The notes below the pieces were generated by a model. The model was not told where the DNA came from. It saw only the letters and a program-made list of their open reading frames with translations, and made no database searches. A program made the translations under genes and the position numbers. From JANQJA01 sp965267485 (GTDB lineage: Bacteria > Pseudomonadota > Gammaproteobacteria > Pseudomonadales > Azotimanducaceae), in the NCBI GenBank assembly GCA_965267485.1, contig OZ254080.1:2356001-2420000 (forward strand): 64,000 nt of DNA. Direction: 5' to 3'. Within the stretch, counting starts at the first letter, position 1; the number at the start of each line of letters is the position of its first letter. Shown here piece after piece: positions 42,341 through 50,454 of this stretch.

Positions 42341-44056
42341 ATGAACGAGGTTCTCCCCCTGCCGGCCCGCGCCGCACATCTCTTGCTGGTGCTGGCAGCG
42401 CGGCTTCCGCTGCCGGTACTGCAGTTCGTGGGCACCGTGTTCGGCTGGCTCTCCATCCTCACGCGCAGCCGCGCGTGGCTCGTCTGCCGCGAAAACATCG
42501 CGACGTGTTTCCCCGAACTCGACGAGGCCGGGCAACGCCGCCTCGCGCGCCAGGCAATGTGCCATGCGGGTCGAACACTGGCCGAAACCGCAATTGCGTG
42601 GACCCGGGGCAACGAAGCCTGCCTCGATCTCGTCGTCGCCGTCGACGGTGACGATGAAGTCTTCGCCATCGAGGGGCCGATCGTTTTCGTCCTGCCCCAT
42701 CTCGGCAACTGGGAAATCCTGAATCACTATCTGGGCCGGCATTTCGGGCTGACGCACATGTACGAACCGCTGCGTTCCCGATCATTGAACGCGCTGGTAC
42801 TCGCGCAGCGGGCGCGCACCGGCACCCGATTCGTCCCCGCCGGTCGCGCGGGCATCCGCGCGCAGGTCAGGCAGCTAAGGCAAGGCAGGCACATCGGCTC
42901 GATGCCCGATCAGGAGCCCGACGTTCGAGGCGGTGAGTTCGCGACGTTCTTCGGGCAGCAATGTCTCACCGGTACCGTTGTGCCTGCGCTCGTGGCGCGC
43001 TCCCGCGCGACCCCGGTCATCGCATGGTGCGAACGTACCGGCCGGCGGGGGTTTCGGATCCGGCTGAAACCGCTGCCGGCACTCACAACGCCGACGCAAC
43101 TGAACGCCGCCATTGAATCAGCGGTCCGGCAGTGTCCGGCGCAGTACCTGTGGACCTACAAGCGCTTCCGCACCCGGCCACCCGGGGAAGCCGAGCGTTA
43201 CCAGTTCCGCCAGCATCCGGTGCGGGTGATGGCTGAACGCACCGCCTGCCGGCTCCTGCTGCAGGCGGCTCGCGGGCTGCCACCGCGCCTGCTGTGGGGT
43301 CTCGGCGCGCTGGGGGGCGATCTCGCCTGGCGTCTGCGCCTTGCCCCCGCGCGGATTGCACGAACCAATACTGGTGTCACCGGGTTTCCGCTGGGAACCG
43401 CCCGCGCGTCACTGCAGGAAGACGGGAAGAACCTCGCCGAAACGGCACGGGTCTGGAGCACGCGGGGCGCGGGACTGATGGTTCACAATGCCCCGGACGT
43501 CGATCCGGCGGGCTGTCTTGTCCTGACGCCGGCACTGGGCAGTCGCGAGGTGCTGATGCGATACCTCGCGAGTCGCGGCGCCGTCGTCGACTACTACCAC
43601 CCCGACAAGAACAGTGCCCGCGACGATCTGATTCGCGAGGCGCGATACCGGTTCGGGATCAGACTCGCACCGGAAACCGGCGACGGCGAGCAACGCCTTG
43701 CCAGCGCAATCCGTGCCGGCGGAATCGCGACGATCGCCCCGGATCAGCAGCCACGGCTGCGCGGTGGAGAATTCGTCCCCTTCTTCGGCGTGCCTGCCCT
43801 GACGACGCTCACCATCCCCCGGCTGCTGCGTGCAACCGGTGCGCCGCTCCTGATGGCAGCGGCCTGGCGGGACGATGACGGCCACGTCGTGACGATGGAG
43901 CGCATCGAGTATCGCGCAGACGCGACTGACCCCGGGATACTCGAGCAGGTGAACGGCGCGCTCGAAGCGCTGGTCGCACGGAATCCGTCGCGATATCGCT
44001 GGTCGGCCCGCCGCTTCAACATTCGCCCGGCAGGCGAGCGCAAGCTATACCGATAA
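42341..44056 (+). CDS. Tandem lipid A biosynthesis acyltransferase (two LpxL-type domains, second lacking catalytic His)
   Basis: 571 residues, nearly twice the usual 300. Two copies of the lipid A acyltransferase domain: residues 1-285 and about 293-571. Domain 1 keeps the HX4E motif (H120 and E125 in PHLGNWEIL), then MPDQEPDVRGGEFATFFG. Domain 2 repeats the layout (APDQQPRLRGGEFVPFFG; final YRWSARRFNIRPAGE against YLWTYKRFRTRPPGE), but the motif reads PALGSRE, with A398 for the histidine. So one active and one probably inactive unit. Its N-terminus is only mildly hydrophobic. First gene of the operon through the alpha-E gene. Confidence 0.85.
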   Translation: MNEVLPLPARAAHLLLVLAARLPLPVLQFVGTVFGWLSILTRSRAWLVCRENIATCFPELDEAGQRRLARQAMCHAGRTLAETAIAWTRGNEACLDLVVAVDGDDEVFAIEGPIVFVLPHLGNWEILNHYLGRHFGLTHMYEPLRSRSLNALVLAQRARTGTRFVPAGRAGIRAQVRQLRQGRHIGSMPDQEPDVRGGEFATFFGQQCLTGTVVPALVARSRATPVIAWCERTGRRGFRIRLKPLPALTTPTQLNAAIESAVRQCPAQYLWTYKRFRTRPPGEAERYQFRQHPVRVMAERTACRLLLQAARGLPPRLLWGLGALGGDLAWRLRLAPARIARTNTGVTGFPLGTARASLQEDGKNLAETARVWSTRGAGLMVHNAPDVDPAGCLVLTPALGSREVLMRYLASRGAVVDYYHPDKNSARDDLIREARYRFGIRLAPETGDGEQRLASAIRAGGIATIAPDQQPRLRGGEFVPFFGVPALTTLTIPRLLRATGAPLLMAAAWRDDDGHVVTMERIEYRADATDPGILEQVNGALEALVARNPSRYRWSARRFNIRPAGERKLYR

Positions 44057-44070
44057 CGTAGAATTCCGGC

Positions 44071-45402
44071 ATGAAAAACCCGATTGATCCCGACACACTA
44101 TACGCCGACCATCTGACAGTGATGCTGGGGCGCATCGAACGCGCACTCGGCTCATCGCAGCAGGACGGCCTCATCATTGCCTCAGGCAGTCAGAAGACGG
44201 CCTTTCTCGATGACATGACATACCCGTTCAAGGTGAACCCGCACTTCAAGTCGCTGGTACCGCTGACGGACGTCCCCGACAGTTTCATTGTCATCAGGCC
44301 AGGCCAGACTCCCCGCCTGTTCTTTCACCAGCCCCGAGACTACTGGCATCTTCCGCCGGAGAACCCGTCCGGCGAGTGGACACGGCACTGGGACATTACG
44401 CCCATCGCCGCCGAAGCCGACATGCACAATGCGCTGGGTGACACATCGAATCTGGCCTGGATCGGCGAGGACGACGCGACTGCGTCCGCATTGGGCATCA
44501 AGGCGGTCAACCCGTCTGGCTTGCTTGCCGACCTGCATTTCGACCGTGCGTACAAGACCCCGTACGAAATCGCGTGCATGCGCACGGCCAACGAACGTGC
44601 CGCCCTTGGCCACCGCGCTGCAGAAGCCGCGTTTCGCCGTGGCGCTGCCGAGTTCGATATCCAGCAGGCGTATCTCGCCGCCACCCGCGAACGCGAACAG
44701 CAGACGCCCTACAGCAACATCGTGGCGCTGAACGAGCACTGCGCCGTTCTGCACTACCAGTTCTACGATGTCGAACCGCCCGCCGTGATCCGCTCGATGC
44801 TGATCGATGCCGGGGCCGGCTGCCGCGGCTATGCCGCTGACGTCACCCGCACCTACGCCGCCGAGAATGACCGGTTCGGCGCGCTCGTCGAACGGCTCGA
44901 CCGGGAGCAGCAGGCAATCATTGCCGATATCTCGCCCGGGATGAACTATGCAGACCTGCATCATGCAATGCACGAGCGAGTCGCCCGGGTACTGGCGGAT
45001 ACCGGCATCGCGCGCGGTGCACCAGAGGATCTCGTGACCGGAGGCGCCACATTCACCTTCCTGCCGCACGGACTCGGGCACCTCATTGGACTGCAGACCC
45101 ACGACGTCGGCGGATTCCAGCAGGACCGGGCCGGCACAACCCGCGCTGCACCCGAACAGTATCCGGCGCTGCGCCTTACCCGGCCGATCGAAGACGGCCA
45201 GGTCTTCACGATCGAACCGGGGCTCTACTTCATTCCGATGCTGCTGGAGGAACTCAAGACCTCCCCCCTCGCCGAGCGTTTCGACTTTGCGCTGATCGAT
45301 CAGCTCACACCCTACGGCGGCATTCGCATCGAAGACAACGTCGCCATGATCGATGGCAAGCCGGTCAACCTCACCCGCGAGGCGTTCGCTGATCATGACT
45401 AG
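44071..45402 (+). CDS. pepQ: Xaa-Pro dipeptidase
   Basis: 443 residues, the same length as E. coli PepQ. M24 metallopeptidase cleaving Xaa-Pro dipeptides in the cytoplasm. Metal-site regions: SMLIDAGAGCRGYAADVTRTY (two Asp), FLPHGLGHLIGLQTHDVGG (His), FTIEPGLYF (Glu) and RIEDNVAM (Glu). The start follows the acyltransferase stop by 14 bases; the end overlaps the DPP gene by 8 bases. Confidence 0.95.
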   Translation: MKNPIDPDTLYADHLTVMLGRIERALGSSQQDGLIIASGSQKTAFLDDMTYPFKVNPHFKSLVPLTDVPDSFIVIRPGQTPRLFFHQPRDYWHLPPENPSGEWTRHWDITPIAAEADMHNALGDTSNLAWIGEDDATASALGIKAVNPSGLLADLHFDRAYKTPYEIACMRTANERAALGHRAAEAAFRRGAAEFDIQQAYLAATREREQQTPYSNIVALNEHCAVLHYQFYDVEPPAVIRSMLIDAGAGCRGYAADVTRTYAAENDRFGALVERLDREQQAIIADISPGMNYADLHHAMHERVARVLADTGIARGAPEDLVTGGATFTFLPHGLGHLIGLQTHDVGGFQQDRAGTTRAAPEQYPALRLTRPIEDGQVFTIEPGLYFIPMLLEELKTSPLAERFDFALIDQLTPYGGIRIEDNVAMIDGKPVNLTREAFADHD

Positions 45403-47554
45403 CCCGGGCGAAGCACTCACGATCGAACGCGTATTCGGCCACCCTGACCTGAACGGCGCCGTGCCGCGACAGGTACAGTTCTCGCCGGACGGCAAGCGGG
45501 TGACCTGGCTTCAGGGCAGCGCCGGCGATACCGAGCGCCTCGACCTCTGGCAATATGATATCGATGCCGACCGCCGCGACGTGCTCGTTGCGTCAGGCGA
45601 TCTCGGCCGCGCCCCGAGAGAACTGTCAGACGAGGAGAAAGCGCGTCGCGAGCGAAAGCGCGTTTTCGAAAGCGGGATCGTCGAATACTTCTGGCACCCC
45701 GACGGCAGCGCTGTACTCTTCCCGCTCGACGGCACGCTGTTTCTGCATGTGCCCGGTTCCGGTGAGACCCGCCAGCTCACCGATGATGAATCGTTCCAGA
45801 CAGACATCAGATTTTCCCCGGACGGCCGCTACCTGAGCTTCGTCCGTGACCGGAACCTCTTTGCGCTGGAGCTCGCGACGGGCGAACTCCGGCAGCTCAC
45901 CCAGGACGGCGGCGGAACGGTTTCCAACGGCCTTGCCGAGTTTATCGCCCAGGAAGAAATGCACCGGTATGAAGGCTACTGGTGGTCGCCTGACAGCCAG
46001 CGCATCGCCTTTGCCCATGTCGACGAATCCACGGTCGAACTGACCAGTCGCTTCGAGATCGAAGCGGATGACATCACGATCCACGATCAGCGCTATCCTT
46101 TCACCGGCAAGGCCAACGCGCGCGTCAGAATCGGTATTGTAGATCTCGACGGCACAACCGAGTGGGTCGAACCGGAACGCGATGAAGAAAGCTATATCGC
46201 ACGGATCAACTGGCTCGCCGACAGCCGCCGCCTCGCGCTGCAGATCCAGTCACGCGACCAGCAGCTCCTCGAACTCATCGTCTGTGAACCGGGCGCGCCT
46301 GACCGGGTGCTGGTTTCGGAAACCAGCGAAAGCTGGATCAACCTCAACGACCACTTTCGCGATCTCGGCGAGGACGGCATGATCTGGGGCTCCGAGCGCA
46401 GCGGCTTCACACACCTGTACAGACTCGATGGCGAGACGCACACACCGGCCGCCATCACGCGGGGCGAGTGGATTGTTTCCAGGATCTGCCACATCGATCG
46501 CGATCAGGGCGAAATCTGGTTCGAGGGCAATCGGGATACGCCGCTCGAGACCCACCTGTACGTCACTTCGGCCAACGGCGCGACCGAGCCTCGCCGCCTG
46601 ACGCGCGAAGGCCTCACCCATCATACCGTCGTCTCGAAAGACGGCCGCTTCTTTCTGGACCGGTATTCCGGCCCGGGACAACCCGTATCGATTGACCTGT
46701 GCGACGCCAGCGGCAAGGTGGTCAAACGGATCTCCGCCAACGACCTCGATGAGTCGCATCCGATCTTTCCCTGGGTGCAGCGAACCGACAATGTTGTCTA
46801 CGGCACGCTGCACGCCAGTGACGGGCAGGAACTTCAGTACATGCTGGTCGAACCGGAGAACCGGCGCGAAGGCGAGCGGTACCCGGTCATCCTGCAGGTC
46901 TACGGTGGCCCCGGCGTTCAGCGGGTGACCCGCGACTGGATTGGCCCCTACCCCTTCTATCTGGCATCCCGGGGCTACGGCGTGATGCGGCTCGACAATC
47001 GGGGCAGCGCCAACCGGGGCAAGCGGTTCGAGTCACCGATCTTCGAACGACTTGGCGTGGTCGAGGTCGAAGATCAGCTCGTTGCCGCCGACTTCCTCGG
47101 TACCGTGCCCTGGGTCGACCCCTCACGCCTTGCCGTTTTCGGCCACTCCTATGGCGGCTACATGACGCTGATGCTGCTGATGAAATCGCCGGGCACATTT
47201 CGTTGTGGCATCAGTGTCGCCCCGGTGACCGACTGGCATCTCTACGACACCCATTACACCGAAAGGTATCTCGGCCATCCGGCGAAAAACGCCGAAGGCT
47301 ACGAGGCGAGCGCGGTGTTCCCTTATGTCGACGGCCTCTCGGACAAGTTGCTGCTCATTCACGGCATGGCCGATGACAATGTCCTGTTCACGCATACGAC
47401 GCGACTCATGAAAGTGTTGCAGGACGAGAACGTCGACTTCGAACTCATGACGTACCCGGGCGCCAAACACGGCATCGCGGGTCGCGCAACGAACATTCAC
47501 CGCTTCTCGCTGATGGATCGTTTTCTGGACCGCTGGCTGAAGGACGGGACATGA
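45395..47554 (+). CDS. S9 family dipeptidyl peptidase IV-like serine peptidase
   Basis: 719 residues. N-terminal beta-propeller, including the DPP-IV glutamate motif QEEMHRYEGYWWSPD that anchors the substrate amino terminus, then an alpha/beta hydrolase with Ser585 (GHSYGGYM), Asp660 or 661 (GMADDNV) and His692 (GAKHGIAG). It releases X-Pro or X-Ala dipeptides. There is no signal peptide, so it should act in the cytosol with PepQ, with which it overlaps by 8 bases; the GNAT gene follows with a 4-bp overlap. Confidence 0.92.
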   Translation: MTSPGEALTIERVFGHPDLNGAVPRQVQFSPDGKRVTWLQGSAGDTERLDLWQYDIDADRRDVLVASGDLGRAPRELSDEEKARRERKRVFESGIVEYFWHPDGSAVLFPLDGTLFLHVPGSGETRQLTDDESFQTDIRFSPDGRYLSFVRDRNLFALELATGELRQLTQDGGGTVSNGLAEFIAQEEMHRYEGYWWSPDSQRIAFAHVDESTVELTSRFEIEADDITIHDQRYPFTGKANARVRIGIVDLDGTTEWVEPERDEESYIARINWLADSRRLALQIQSRDQQLLELIVCEPGAPDRVLVSETSESWINLNDHFRDLGEDGMIWGSERSGFTHLYRLDGETHTPAAITRGEWIVSRICHIDRDQGEIWFEGNRDTPLETHLYVTSANGATEPRRLTREGLTHHTVVSKDGRFFLDRYSGPGQPVSIDLCDASGKVVKRISANDLDESHPIFPWVQRTDNVVYGTLHASDGQELQYMLVEPENRREGERYPVILQVYGGPGVQRVTRDWIGPYPFYLASRGYGVMRLDNRGSANRGKRFESPIFERLGVVEVEDQLVAADFLGTVPWVDPSRLAVFGHSYGGYMTLMLLMKSPGTFRCGISVAPVTDWHLYDTHYTERYLGHPAKNAEGYEASAVFPYVDGLSDKLLLIHGMADDNVLFTHTTRLMKVLQDENVDFELMTYPGAKHGIAGRATNIHRFSLMDRFLDRWLKDGT

Positions 47555-48012
47555 GCCAGGAAATTGCGATCAGAACGGCATCACCGGCGGACGTCGAGAT
47601 CATTGCGACATTCAACAGCGCCATGGCACTCGAGACCGAGCACAAGCATCTCGACCCGGCAACGATCTCAGCCGGCGTCGCGCGCTTCGTTGCCGACCCG
47701 CGCCTCGGCTTCTATCTGGTCGCGGAATGTGACGGTGAAATCGCCGGCTGCCTTGGCATCACCTATGAATGGAGTGACTGGCGCAACGGCCTCTTCTGGT
47801 GGATCCAGAGTGTCTACGTCAGCCCCTCGCATCGACGCCACGGCGTGTTCAGTCGCCTCTACGCGCACGTTGGCGAGCTGGCGGCCGCCGAGCCGGACGT
47901 CTGCGGCATCCGCCTGTACGTCGAGAAAGACAACATGCGAGCCATGGACACCTATCGCGCGCTGGGCATGACAGAAACGGATTACCGACTCTTCGAGACC
48001 CTGTTACACTAG
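47551..48012 (+). CDS. GNAT family N-acetyltransferase
   Basis: 153 residues. GNAT core QSVYVSPSHRRHGVFSRLYAHVGEL (CoA loop) and GIRLYVEKDNMRAMDTYRALGM. Substrate unknown. It lies between DPP-IV and the ATP-grasp gene within an operon of peptide-related enzymes. GNAT-fold proteins are recorded as parts of amidoligase peptide systems, which makes acetyl or aminoacyl transfer to a peptide a reasonable hypothesis, not a demonstrated role. Confidence 0.85.
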   Translation: MSQEIAIRTASPADVEIIATFNSAMALETEHKHLDPATISAGVARFVADPRLGFYLVAECDGEIAGCLGITYEWSDWRNGLFWWIQSVYVSPSHRRHGVFSRLYAHVGELAAAEPDVCGIRLYVEKDNMRAMDTYRALGMTETDYRLFETLLH

Positions 48013-48016
48013 TGGC

Positions 48017-49480
48017 ATGGATCTGAAGTCCTACAAGCTTTCCCAGAACATCTACGACGAACTCCTCACGCACGCCGGTCGTGCACGCCCCGGATTGGGG
48101 CAACTGGTCAACTTTCTCAAGAAGAGCAGCGCCCGCGACCTGAATGAGCGCAAGCGCGCGGCTGAACTGGCCATCACGACCCTCGGTATCTCCTTCACGG
48201 TATACAGCGAAGGTGACAACATCGACCGGGAGTGGCCTTTTGACATCATCCCGCGCGTCATCCGCAAGCGCGAATGGGATATGGTTCAGCAGGGCCTGAT
48301 CCAGCGCCTCACCGCGCTGAACATGTTCATCAACGACGTCTACAACGACGGCAAGATCCTGAAGGACAAGCGCGTACCCGCAGATCTCCTGAAATCTTCC
48401 AAGGATTTTCGCAAGGAGTGCATGGGCATCACGCCGGTTGCAGGCACCTGGGCCCACATTTGCGGCACTGACCTCATCCGTGACACCGACGGTACGCTCT
48501 ACGTTCTCGAGGACAATCTGCGGGTGCCCTCCGGCGTCTCGTACATGCTGGAGAACCGCAACATCAGCAAGCGCGTACTGCCGGAGCTCTTCGAGGAACA
48601 CAACATCCTGCCGATGGATGACTACCCGGCGCAGTTGTTCGACACGCTCGGTGCGCTGTCACCGCGGCCGAAGGATTTTCCGGAGGTGGTCGTACTGACG
48701 CCGGGCATCTACAACTCCGCCTACTTCGAACATTCGTTTCTGGCCCAGCGCATGGGTGCGGAACTCGTCGAGGGCCAGGATCTCGTCGTCGGCGACGACG
48801 ACTGCGTCTACATGCGCACCGTCGAGGGGCTGTCCCGCGTCGATGTCATCTATCGCCGGATCGATGATCTGTTCATCGACCCTGAAGTCTTCAACCGCGA
48901 GTCGGTGCTTGGCGTGCCGGGCCTCATGCGCGCCTGGAAGAAGGGCAACGTCGGTCTTGCCAATGCACCCGGTGCGGGTGTCGCCGATGACAAGGTGGTG
49001 TACACGTACGTTCCGGAGATGATCCGGTACTACCTGTCCGAAGAGCCCATCCTGCCCAATGTGCCGAGCTATATGTGTTCTGACGCCAAACAGCGGGATC
49101 ACGTGCTGAAGAATCTCGAAAACCTCGTCGTGAAGCCGGCCAACGAGTCCGGCGGCTACGGCATGTACATCGGCCCGCGGGAGACAAAGAAGCGGACGGC
49201 CGAGATGAAGCGCCTGATCAAGTCGAACCCGCGCAACTACATCGCCCAGCCGATCATCAACCTGTCGACGGTGCCCACCCTCATCGACAGCGCGATCGAA
49301 CCGCGCCACGTCGATCTGAGGCCATTCATCCTGCAGAGCGATCGCAGCTACGTGACCGCCGGCGGCCTGACCCGTGTCGCGATGGTTCGCGGCTCGCTGG
49401 TCGTCAACTCATCACAGGGCGGCGGCAGCAAGGATACCTGGATCATCGCCGATGATGATGCCGCAAGCGGGAGACGCTAG
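48017..49480 (+). CDS. Circularly permuted ATP-grasp protein (DUF404/DUF407)
   Basis: 487 residues. Typical of CP_ATPgrasp family: PRVIRKREWDMVQQGLIQRL, DVYNDGKIL, LYVLEDNLRVPSGVSYMLENR, LVVKPANESGGYGMYIGP (ATP-binding lysine and glycine loop), and RHVDLRPFILQ near the end. ATP-grasp enzymes form amide bonds between a carboxylate and an amine. Families like this are predicted to make an unidentified peptide or peptide tag together with alpha-E, transglutaminase-amidoligase and Anbu genes. It follows the GNAT gene by 4 bases. Confidence 0.92.
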   Translation: MDLKSYKLSQNIYDELLTHAGRARPGLGQLVNFLKKSSARDLNERKRAAELAITTLGISFTVYSEGDNIDREWPFDIIPRVIRKREWDMVQQGLIQRLTALNMFINDVYNDGKILKDKRVPADLLKSSKDFRKECMGITPVAGTWAHICGTDLIRDTDGTLYVLEDNLRVPSGVSYMLENRNISKRVLPELFEEHNILPMDDYPAQLFDTLGALSPRPKDFPEVVVLTPGIYNSAYFEHSFLAQRMGAELVEGQDLVVGDDDCVYMRTVEGLSRVDVIYRRIDDLFIDPEVFNRESVLGVPGLMRAWKKGNVGLANAPGAGVADDKVVYTYVPEMIRYYLSEEPILPNVPSYMCSDAKQRDHVLKNLENLVVKPANESGGYGMYIGPRETKKRTAEMKRLIKSNPRNYIAQPIINLSTVPTLIDSAIEPRHVDLRPFILQSDRSYVTAGGLTRVAMVRGSLVVNSSQGGGSKDTWIIADDDAASGRR

Positions 49481-49488
49481 GAGGAAAC

Positions 49489-50454
49489 GTGCTCGCAAGA
49501 ACCGCAGAACGAATGTACTGGTTCGGCCGATACGTCGAACGGGCCGAGAACACGGCTCGCCTCATCTACGTCAATACGAACCTCGTCCTCGATATGCCCC
49601 GCGCGAAGCACATCTGGGGCAGCATGATCGACATCACCGGCTTCCGCCCGCAGTTCGAGGAACGATTCACGCGCGAAGACGAACGCAACGTCATCAAGTT
49701 CCTGCTCGAAAATGAGGTCGGATCACTCCGCAATGCCGTCAGGATGGCGCGGGAAAATGCCCGTACCACCCGCGAGATCATGCCGACCGAGGCCTGGGAA
49801 GCGATCAACGAGATGCACATTTACGTGCGCAAGAATCTCGACAAGGGTCTGAAGCGCGAGCAGCGGCATACCTTCCTGGCGCAGGTCATGAGCCGCTGCC
49901 ACCAGCTCACCGGGCTCCTCGCGGGCAACATGTCAGCGGACCAGGGCTACAACTTTGCCAAGATCGGCCGCAACCTCGAGCGGGCAGACATGACCACCCG
50001 CATCGTGGATGTCGGCTGTCTCAACCTGATGAACCCGGCACAGACTGACCTTGCCGAGTACGAGAACATCCTCTGGATGAACGTCCTGAAGTCACTGACG
50101 GCCTACCAGATGTATCGGCAGCACGTGCAGGACGTCGTCAACGGCGAGGATGTCGTCGACTTCCTGCTGACAAACCGCAAGTTTCCGCGTGCGGTTGCCC
50201 ACTGCCTGACCGAAGCGGAACAGTGCTGCCTTGAAATGCCCCGCAACGAGGACGTCGCCCGCTCGATCAACCATACCCAGCGTCTCGTCTCCAACGCGAA
50301 AGTCGCAGAGTTGCTCGAACGTTCACAGCTTCACGAATTCATCGACGACATCCAGCTCGACCTCGCGTCCATCCACGAGCAGGTCTCATCAACATGGTTT
50401 GGGTTGAACCTGCCCGAGCCGCAGAGCGACCCGGTCGATCAGATCACCGCCTAG
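49489..50454 (+). CDS. Alpha-E domain-containing protein (DUF403)
   Basis: 321 residues, all-helical. Diagnostic E-R motifs at the N-terminus (RTAERMYWFGRYVERAENTARLI) and again in KIGRNLERADMTTRIVDV. It always neighbours CP-ATP-grasp in known genomes and is thought to be its partner; the activity is unknown. The GTG start at 49489 has a perfect AGGAGG just upstream. The 3' end overlaps the converging DUF2126 gene by 4 bp. Confidence 0.92.
   Translation: MLARTAERMYWFGRYVERAENTARLIYVNTNLVLDMPRAKHIWGSMIDITGFRPQFEERFTREDERNVIKFLLENEVGSLRNAVRMARENARTTREIMPTEAWEAINEMHIYVRKNLDKGLKREQRHTFLAQVMSRCHQLTGLLAGNMSADQGYNFAKIGRNLERADMTTRIVDVGCLNLMNPAQTDLAEYENILWMNVLKSLTAYQMYRQHVQDVVNGEDVVDFLLTNRKFPRAVAHCLTEAEQCCLEMPRNEDVARSINHTQRLVSNAKVAELLERSQLHEFIDDIQLDLASIHEQVSSTWFGLNLPEPQSDPVDQITA

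Noticed and set aside
41858..42757. Long 299-residue version of the MAPEG gene
   Set aside because: The extra N-terminal part is antisense to the acyltransferase gene and hydrophilic; a strong AGGAGA site marks the internal ATG at 42244.
44182..45495. 437-residue minus-strand frame
   Set aside because: Shadow of pepQ, which is full length with all metal ligands.
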